Shown: piece after piece, positions 56,651 through 64,000 of the stretch
How positions within the stretch are numbered: position 1 is the stretch's first letter
Layout of the letters: each line of letters begins with the position of its first letter
Origin: Pictodentalium vernedei
Lineage: Eukaryota; Mollusca; Scaphopoda; Dentaliida; Dentaliidae
Assembly: GCA_031216915.1 (NCBI GenBank)
Contig: CM062289.1
Span: forward strand, 58,036,577 to 58,100,576
DNA: 64,000 nucleotides
Direction: 5' to 3'
Position numbers and translations under genes: made by a program
The notes under the pieces: model-generated
Databases searched by the model: none
What the model saw: only the letters and a program-made list of their open reading frames with translations
Told to the model about the DNA's origin: nothing

Positions 56651-56847
56651 AATTTTCGTATATAGTGATGGAAAACGAATCACACACAACTTGATTCAGC
56701 ATCAAATCAAGACCAGGTTGTGTTTTTTCCCCATTTTCTAAGATCTGGGACATCTGTGAAAATATTTATTTTTAGCTGTCCCAATACATAGGGTAAATAG
56801 GCTGCATGCACCCATGTAATTTACAAACTGAACAGTTGATAAATAGA

Positions 56848-57172
56848 GATTATTACCATAATGTGAATGTACAAAAGTCATGATCTACCCTTAGAACCCG
56901 GAGCGAGACTCGGATACATATTTTGTACATCCACATAATGGTAATAATCATTTTATCTTACAATATATTGGGGATAAGTCAAGAATGTAGACGAATATAT
57001 AACGAACTATTTATTCGTACGGATGAACAAAAAAGAAAAAAAATGGAACGCACACGAAAGGAACATGCTTGTATCCAACCCCTTAATACAAACATCTGTA
57101 TCAAGGGGTCGGATACACAAAAGTTGCGGAGTTAATACAGACAAAATACATGTTGATTGTAAGATAAAAAAA
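56848..57172. repeat. Two adjacent foldback sequences
   Basis: 56848-56953: ATTATTACCATAATGTG ... CACATAATGGTAATAAT. 56953-57172: TTTTATCTTACAAT ... ATTGTAAGATAAAA with inner hairpin TATCCAACCCCTTAATACA. Confidence 0.65.
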
Positions 57173-57609
57173 ACGTAAAACAATTTCAACAAAACCATAT
57201 CATGTGACCCCTCATTGGAATGAGCTCTTTGTGCATGATAAAATATTGTTGAAATGTTTTGAAACATTTGAAAAAGAAAGCAAATAAATTTTTTTTATAT
57301 TATGTGTGTTGGATAAGGAGTTCTTTTTCATTGTACCAACGTACATATTCCAGCATAGCTGTCCTCAATGCTATTATTACAAAGTCACAGAATGGGCTTA
57401 TTTACATGTAGGGGACTTTGAAACTGAAATCTGAAAAGTTTGTAGGTGGTTTTATTTTCAGCCATGGGCTTTTACCTGGGTCAGTTCGGTATTACAGTCC
57501 TTCTTGTGAAAAAAGCATCTGTTTTTGTTTGATAAGAGTAGAAGCTTTTTAACTGGTGGAGTGCTGAATTAATTTTGATAGTCAAAATTTCTTCATATAT
57601 CTTTGCCTT

Positions 57610-57658
57610 TTTACAATTTATGGATGAGTGCCTACAGGCGCCCTCCCATAAATTGTAA
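57610..57658. repeat. Small palindrome with GAGTGCC/GGCGCCCTC centre (also 9913-9958)
   Basis: TTTACAATTTATGGATGAGT ... CCCATAAATTGTAA. 9913-9958 is a perfect analogue (ACATTTAATTGGATAGTGCC / GGCACTATCCAATTAAATGT). These resemble the small palindrome in the spacers at 13350 and 14290. Confidence 0.65.
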
Positions 57659-57717
57659 CATGGTAAATTCTAACAGACTTAATTTTCACTTCAAATATAA
57701 CATAAAGCACATCCACC

Positions 57718-58173
57718 TAGGGCTGCACGATATTTCGATAAACCAATATATACCGGTATTCAAACCAATATCGATTGAATACCGGTGTAATTACAAAAAT
57801 ATCGGTTTATTGCCATTATTTATTTACCCACAATTTTATTTTCAAGATGTCTTTCCACAATACTATATCATGTGACCCCTCATTGGAACGAGCTCAACAT
57901 GCTCGTTCCAATGAGGGGGCCACATGATATTGTTTTGTAGAAATTTTTGGAAAAATTTGATTTAAAATAATAAATATTGATATCGTCCGCATTGTGTAAA
58001 GGTTTTTCGAACCGCATCATCAAGGCATGCTGATTCATTCCAACTGTGATGCCTCAAGTCTCGATTGTGGTATTTATGTTCAGATATCTGAATAGTTTTC
58101 GATATACCGGTATACCGCGGTATTTTTTTTAATACCGATACTGGTATTCTGTTTTGAATATCGTGTGGCCCTA
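57718..58173. mobile_element. Nonautonomous hAT element, 8-bp duplication CATCCACC, with nested family A MITE
   Basis: Perfect CATCCACC at 57710-57717 and 58174-58181. Tips TAGGGCTGCACGATAT / ATATCGTGTGGCCCTA. A family A palindrome and right half (about 57845-58005) lie inside. Confidence 0.9.
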
Positions 58174-58299
58174 CATCCACCGAGCATGTCATGGCACCTG
58201 CATTTCAGAATAAAGACCAGATATGGGCTTCCAGTACTCTAACAGTTAACTGAATACAGACTTTTTTCGACTGAAAATATAATTGAGGAAAATATTACA

Positions 58300-58548
58300 T
58301 TAACCCTTGACCCAACGCAGACGATATCAAAATTTATTATTTTAAATATGATTTTTTGAAATTTTTCAAAAAACTTCAACAAAACCATATCATGTGACCC
58401 CTTGACGGAATGAGCTCGACGAGATCATTCCAACGAGAGGTCACATGATATCGTTTTGTTGAAATGTTTTGAAAAATAATATTTTTTCAACTGCTGAATT
58501 TGCATATTATGCGGGCAGATGCGGCCAATTCGTTGAGTAAAGGGTTAA
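58300..58548. mobile_element. piggyBac-like MITE (family A)
   Basis: TTAA on both sides, 249 bp, with a mismatched centre (GACGGAATGAGCTCGACG). Confidence 0.86.
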
Positions 58549-59449
58549 CCAGAATTTGATTATTTTTGTCACTCTTATGATAACTGGGGTATTTGCCAAC
58601 ATAAAATCCTCATTATTATATGCTACCACTAAAATATAAGGAAATAGCGAAATGTAGACCATATATTTTTCATCTTGATGCTTTAACTCTTTACATGCTG
58701 CTGGCGGATATTCCTGCCAGCACAGGGTTTCTTATCAACCTACTCACAATTGTTTACTACAGGCTTGCACTACAGTGGAAGTCCCTAACTCGGATAAAAT
58801 AGTCTCTATTTTTGTCTTTTCCAAGCAATTTTGGAAAGAAAAATGGTGCAAAAGCACCCAAGAAAAAATAAGCCAAAACTGGGTCGAGTGCAACCGGCGC
58901 AGACCCAATACGGGACGCTCTCTCCCAAGTACAACTCCACGACTTCTGTTGCCAGTGCACATTTACCGTCGCTAAAGACTCATTCTTTTTGTCATCCGCC
59001 TTGTGTCGAGATGTTCTGCATGCTTATCAGTGTTTATCCAGCTCGTTGATTGATGTTTCCCGATTCATAGTGTATCAGAGTATCCTTTGTATTCTTAGGA
59101 ACAGTTTTTATTATATTCTCTTCAATGTTATATATCCATAATGTATATATTTTATTTGTTCTCTCTCCAGTCGCGTGCGAATTTCGTGTGCCATGCAGTT
59201 CGGACTTAATTTTTTTTTCACAATTATTGTCAATGCTTAATTTGCAAATTTTTCTGATTGTGTTAGAGTTGGGTTTCAGCAGGGTGCTGCTCCTACAGTT
59301 TTTTTTTCTCTCTTTTGAGAGTAGTCATCCTGTTGTGTGGTTCCCGGTCGACCGTCTGGGGTCTTAATTTCTGTCACCTTTCTCTCTTCTTTGGGGGTGT
59401 TCTTCTGTTTTCTGATTTCACCTTCTTTGCTAATCTCACCTCTATCATG

Positions 59450-61634
59450 CCCAGGACAATTCCGTGTGGGCAATGTCTGCTGCCAAAGCATGTGGATGAT
59501 TCACATTCTTCTTGTTCCTCCTGTAATGGGTGTTCGGCCGAGCGGCCGTGTGGTGTCTGTGGATCATGGTCATCCACTTTCTGGGCGTCAGTTTACAGTG
59601 TCGTTCGTTCTCGTGGCCGTGCCTCCTGCTCCCGCGGGAAAGGAGAACGTGGTCGTTCGGGGGCTCCCGAGCCGACCTTGTCTGGTGAGAGTTATTCCTC
59701 CTCCGTGGGGGATGTGCAGTCTTTTCTTGTAGTGGATACTGCGGGAGTGTTCTGGTGAAGAGGTGCCTGGTTCCGGGACTACGGTCCCCTCCAGTCGACA
59801 TCTGAGGCTGTCACTAGGGTTGTGACTCCTCCTTCGGAGCCGAGCAGGGGTGCTCTCTCCACTATTCCACCAGCCTCGACTCCCGACATATCTACTACTA
59901 CTGCTGGTCCATCTGCTTTGTCGTCAGTTTCAGCCGCCCTCGTCTTTTCGCTGCAGGGGACTGCAGGAATGTCTGGTTCTGTAGATGTGGGATATCGGCC
60001 TCAGCCTTCCCTGACTTCAACTCGGTGAAGTTGGAAGGGGCTGCCAGCCGAACCCACCACTGTGGTCTCTACGCCGTCGAGCACCACAGTTGTGTCTTTG
60101 GATTCGGATGTTCTTAGTGGAGACACTATGAACTCCGTGGCGTTTGCGTCCCACTCATTCTGGCCACTCGACCAGTTTTGGGGGACCAACACCTTTTGTG
60201 CAGCCAGGACCTTCTGCCCCGCAGAGGTCCACGGTGACTCTCATGAGTTCTCGCTATATTGATCCTTGGTGTGCCTCGTACCCCTATACACGCCTGCCTT
60301 CAGATGTTTCGGCTGCCGCCCGTCGTCCCACGTCGGCTGTTTTGGAGGATCGTGACCCTTCGCTGGTTAAGAGGGTCAGAGGTGAAGCCACTTTGCCAGT
60401 TCGCTCCCCTGTCGAACCAGCCAGTTCGGACAGTGAGCTTAGGGAGGCCCTCTCCTTATTCACTCAGGTTCTGTCAAAGAGCCTTCCTGTTGCTTCCAAT
60501 GAGGCAGCGAGTGGTTTCCAGGCACCTCCTATGGCGCCGCCTCCCGGGATTGGAAACAAGCCGGTTTCTGATCCCCCTGGTGTCCCGACACCATAGGAGG
60601 CGTCGGCTGGTTTGCCCACGATGGGCTATGTGTCTTCCGACTCTGGGGAGGAGTCTGACATGCTTGATGTCGAGGGCCAGCAGTCTTCAGACTTGGGGGC
60701 AGCTCTTGACTTTGTGTTTGGGTTTCTGCCTGATCTCAAACCTGCTAACCAGCCAACAGTGTCAGCCAGGCCGTGATCATCGGTCGCGCACCTACAGCCT
60801 ATGGAGCAAGCTGCTTCTGGGCACCTTCGACCGTGCCAGTCGGTACAGGTGGTTGAAGCTTTTTCAGCATTGGACTCCAAGCTGAGTTCCAAGGCTCTGA
60901 AGACTCCGTTCTTCACCAGGGTTGACACCTTTTTGCCTCCTATGCATTATCGTTCCTATGATTCCGCCAATCCGTCGGTCTGCCAGACTTTAATGGTTCT
61001 TGATCAGGACTCCACTTCCCTCGGGCTTTCCAAGCCCAAGTCTGCCGTCATTCCAATGACGGCTCTGGAGTCCACGTTGGGCTTATCTAGAGAGATGCTT
61101 GGCATGCTTTCTCTCTCAGATCACGTCGTCTCAGCTGCTTATCTGCCTCCAGATAAGTTTGACGAGGTACAGGCTCCTTTGTGTGTGCTGTCCAAGGCAC
61201 TTATGCATCTTACTCACACGCATGCCTTTAACACAGCTAATCTGGAATTAGTTCGAAGGTACGCTGTGCTGGACACAGGTCGATCCCTTCCCGAGGAGCA
61301 GCGTACTGCTCTTCGATCTGCTTCTTTGGCAGGTCCGCAACTTTTCCATGGTTCCGTGTCGACGGTCCGGGATGACGTCCTATGTCATTCCAAAGATCAG
61401 CTGCTGTTTCGTCAGCTTGATCAGCCTTCTAGGGGAGACAGGCCCCATTCCAAGCCTAACAAGTACCCTTCTGCTTCCTCTGTGAAGCAAAAGGCTGGTC
61501 CTTCTGCCGCCGCCTCTACTTCTTACTCAAGGGGTAAGGGTAAAGGTCGGCAGAATCGAGGGAAGTCTCAGGATTCTTCATTTAGTAGAGGAGGTGGTTT
61601 CTCCTCTCGCAGGCCTCGTCGGGGCTCGAAATGA
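59450..61634 (+). pseudogene. DIRS copy 2 gag-like ORF, damaged
   Basis: Start candidate MPRTIPCGQC, followed by a Cys-rich segment (CSSCNGCSAERPCGVCG) suggesting a zinc-binding N-terminus. A Pro/Ser/Thr-rich middle follows, then from 60801 a well-kept block with RVDTFLPPMHY, SREMLGMLSLSDH and AYLPPDKFDE. A basic Ser/Arg/Gly tail (SRGKGKGRQNRGKS) to 61634 suits nucleic-acid binding. Damage: at least one frameshift between 59760 and 60144, TAG at 60594 and TGA near 60774. Pol begins in another frame overlapping the last about 40 bases. Confidence 0.8.
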
Positions 61635-63330
61635 AGGTCCTCACCTCGACTCGTCCCAGGTTGGAGGAAGGATAGCAGAGTTCACAGACCATTGGGCCAC
61701 CATCACATCCGATCCGTGGGTGTTAGATGTTGTTCGGTCCGGGCTTCGAATATCCTTCCGACGACACCCCACTCTGACCAGGGTGCCTTTTCCAACCACA
61801 GTTCCTTCAGACGTTTTACATCGGGAACTTTTGTCCACGGAGATTGGCAATCTCCTGGCAAAGGGGGCGATCGAGGTCATCAAGAACATTCAGTCAGTGG
61901 GTTTCTATTCCCGCCTGTTCTTGGTGCCGAAGAAGGATGGCCAAGTCCGACCGGTTATCGAACTGAGTATCCTGAACCAGTCTATCATTGCTCCCAAGTT
62001 CAGCATGGAGCCTTTTAGGTCGGTCCGCCAATCAATTCACCAGGGAGATTTCGCTGCCAGCATCGACCTGCGAGAAGCTTACTAACACTTTCCGATGCAT
62101 CGGGTGTCACGGAAGTATCTCAGGTTCGCTTTTCTGGGGCGAGTTTACCAGTTCAAGGCCATGCCTTTCGGCCTCATCCTGGCTCCTTGGGCCTTCACCA
62201 GACTAATGTCGCATGTGATAGCGTTCCATCGCACACAGTCCAGGGTGACTACTTCGGCATATCTGGATGATATCCTCCAGAGGCATTCCAATGCTGCCTT
62301 ACTGGAGTCGGATGTCGCCACTCTGTTGGGCTTGCTCACGTCGCTAGGATTCAGAGTCAACGAGGAGAAGTCGGACCTGGTCCCTTCTCAGTCATTTTGT
62401 CATCTGGGGATGGCTTTCCAAACCCAATTCAATTTGGTAGCGGTTCCCCAGGCCAAGGCTGTGATTCTCTCAGCTTTTGCTCTGACTGTGTCCCAGTCCA
62501 CGTCTGTGACCGCTCGGAGTTTTCTCTGGCTGATCGGTCTCTGCGGTTCGGTGACGGATCTCATTCCTCTAGGTCGGCTGCGTGTCAGACCTCTCCAACA
62601 CTTTCTGCTCAGTCGTTGGAGGCCGAATGTAGATTCTCTGGATCAGGTGCTTCCGTTTCCGGAATCTCTTTATCCTCACCTTCTTCCCTGGACAGATGTT
62701 CAGTGGATTACGCAGGGTGTTCCATTGGACTTAGCCATGTCCGATCGCGTTCTGACGGCAGATGCCAGCGATCTCGGATGGGGTGCGATGTTGGATCCTC
62801 TCGGTCTTTCCCTACACAGGATGTGGGACCAGGATCAAGCAGCTCTACACATCAACCAGAAGGATCTTCTCACTCTTCCTCTGAGTTTCAGGCAGTGGAT
62901 CCCTCACCTGCCGAATCGCCAGGTCCTTCTGCTGTCCGACAATTCGACAGTGGTTGCATACATTCGGAACCAGGGCGGCACGCACTCGGTTCCGATGTAC
63001 GAATTGGCTCAGGATCTTCTACTGCTCGCTCAGGATGTTCATGCTGGAGTGGTTGTTCGTCACATTCCCGGTCGTCTGAACGTCCTAGCCGACTCCCAGT
63101 CCTGACAGGGCAGGGTTATTTCCACCGAGTGGATGCTCCACAGGGCAGTGTTCCAGTCGCTTTGCGATCTCTGGGGACGTCCCCACATTGATCTCTTTGC
63201 GACTTGTTGGAACCATCAGGTGGACACTTTCGTGTCCCCCGTGTCCAGATCCTCTGGCTTTTGCCGTGGATGCTCTGTCACTCGATTGGAATGGTCTAGT
63301 CGGCTACGCCTTCCCGTCGGTTCCGATTCT
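61594..63330 (+). pseudogene. DIRS copy 2 reverse transcriptase-RNase H, nearly intact
   Basis: The frame is open from 61594 except TAA at 62083 and TGA at 63103. In order: LLAKGAIEVI, LVPKKDGQVRPVIEL, SIDLREAY (first catalytic Asp), QFKAMPFGL, SAYLDDIL (YLDD catalytic box), GFRVNEEKSDL, then RNase H with TADASDLGWGAML and LLSDNSTVVAYIRNQGGT, RHIPGRLNVLADS, and DLFATCWNHQ. These are standard DIRS-family landmarks. Near 63240 the frame shifts by one base, and the region continues as AFAVDALSLDWNGLVGYAFPSV in the next frame. The element would copy its RNA via a circular DNA intermediate. Confidence 0.87.
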
Positions 63331-63549
63331 GCCTCATGTTCTAGCCAAAATTCGAACCTGCAGTTGTTGAATCATTCTGATCGCTCCCCTGGAGCCTCAG
63401 CGGGTGTGGATCAATCAGCTCCGCTCGCTGATGGCGGCGGTTCCGGCACGTCTCCCACTACATTGCGACCTTCTTTGTCAAGGTCGCCCCGACTTCATTG
63501 TGCCTTCACGCATATCTTTTGTCAGGTCCTGTCTTCTCCGTAGAGGTTT

Positions 63550-64000
63550 TTTCAAGACAAGCAGTGGAGTGCATTTCTTCTTCAAGGAGGCACTCCACTG
63601 GTTTAGCTTATGCAGCTAAATGGAAGGTCTTCTGTCGATGGTGTGCTGATCACTCTGTTGATTATGCAAATCCTTCGATTTCACAGATTGCGGAGTTTCT
63701 GGGATATCTGTTTGATTCTCAGGGTCTCCAGCCTGTTACCATCAAGGGTTACAGGTCCATGCTTTCAGAGACTTTTTCTTATGTGGAGAAGCTTCGTATC
63801 GGCACTAATCCTTACCTCTCCAAGCTTGTTCGGCACTTTTCTTTGAAAAGGCCTTGGACTTTGCAGCTTACCCCACGATGGAATCTTTCGTGGGTGCTGC
63901 TTTGCTTGAGGGTGGGGGGGGGGGGGCGCCGTACCCAGGTGGATATGCATTTTCTCACATATAAGATGGCGTTTTTGATGGCGTTTGCTTCGGCCAGACG
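63550..64000 (+). pseudogene. DIRS copy 2 tyrosine recombinase, N-terminal part, cut by window end
   Basis: AAKWKVFCRWCADHSVDYA, ISQIAEFLGYLFDS and IKGYRSMLSETFSYVE form the core-binding (SAM-like) N-terminal domain of DIRS tyrosine recombinases. A G homopolymer near 63914-63928 disrupts the frame; MAFLMAFASAR then reaches the first catalytic Arg region exactly at the window edge. Catalytic His, Arg and Tyr lie beyond 64000. Confidence 0.8.

Larger units (their letters stand above)
58728..64000 (+). mobile_element. DIRS-type retrotransposon copy 2, 5-prime part, runs off window
   Basis: It begins TTTCTTATCAACCTAC, matching the left terminal repeats at 23707 and 50838. The terminal repeat runs to about 59215 and is followed by gag (59450-61634), RT/RNase H (about 61600-63330) and the start of the tyrosine recombinase (about 63550 onward). 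There are no large insertions in the visible part. Damage is limited to a few in-frame stops and frameshifts, so it is younger or better kept than copy 1. GC content is visibly higher than in the surrounding A/T-rich DNA. Confidence 0.87.

Noticed and set aside
58728-64000. Retrovirus or LTR retrotransposon
   Set aside because: No LTR, protease or DDE integrase. YLDD RT, DIRS-type RNase H landmarks, inverted terminal repeats in copy 1 and a tyrosine recombinase identify DIRS.

Overview
The window is animal nuclear DNA and nearly all of it is mobile elements. There are spliced exons, tRNA- and 5S-headed SINEs, TA-, TTAA- and 8-bp-target MITEs, DIRS-type tyrosine-recombinase retrotransposons and Helentron/pearl-like elements. 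That mix, with the C-type lectin-like gene, points to a lophotrochozoan, most likely a bivalve mollusc. This is inference; there is no marker gene to prove it. I see no bacterial gene, CRISPR array or functional tRNA/rRNA gene.

Host gene: four plus-strand exons at 678-785, 19077-19209, 46861-46955 and 55773-55885 together read as most of one C-type lectin-like domain (CTLD). Splice sites and phases agree for exons 2-3 and 3-4. Exons 1 and 2 do not join in phase, so a short exon (length 3n+2) should lie between them. The introns (about 18, 28 and 9 kb) are packed with nested transposons.

Layout: 0.4-8.6 kb holds MITEs of several families, SINEs (one with a 5S rRNA head) and nonautonomous hAT elements with 8-bp target duplications. 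8.76-11.49 kb is a THAP-plus-DDE (Harbinger-like) transposase gene, cut by a MITE just before its expected third catalytic residue. 11.5-15.1 kb is three copies of that MITE, the last two inside a 937-bp tandem duplication. 15.1-23.1 kb has SINEs, Helentron-like elements, hairpin MITEs and lectin exon 2. 23.7-32.6 kb is a decayed DIRS element with inverted terminal repeats and three Helentron-like insertions. 33.03-39.61 kb is a DNA transposon with TIRs of about 170-180 bp and a 3-bp target duplication. Its single minus-strand reading frame of about 1,490 codons (zinc-finger-like N-terminus, transposase-like middle, XPG/FEN-like nuclease, CXC cysteine cluster) is broken only by two TGA codons; it resembles the Academ superfamily. 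39.6-58.7 kb has more hAT, Helentron-like and hairpin MITEs, a CACTA-like element and lectin exons 3 and 4. 58.73-64 kb is a second, better-kept DIRS copy that runs off the window.

Cross-cutting patterns: (1) Thirteen insertions share Helentron-type ends: a 5-prime terminal sequence inversely repeated just inside a 3-prime hairpin. Most also carry a CCGTC/CTGTC tract near the 5-prime end. (2) Most MITE families have a near-perfect central palindrome, and its two arms share copy-specific variants. (3) tRNA-headed and 5S-headed SINEs share one body.
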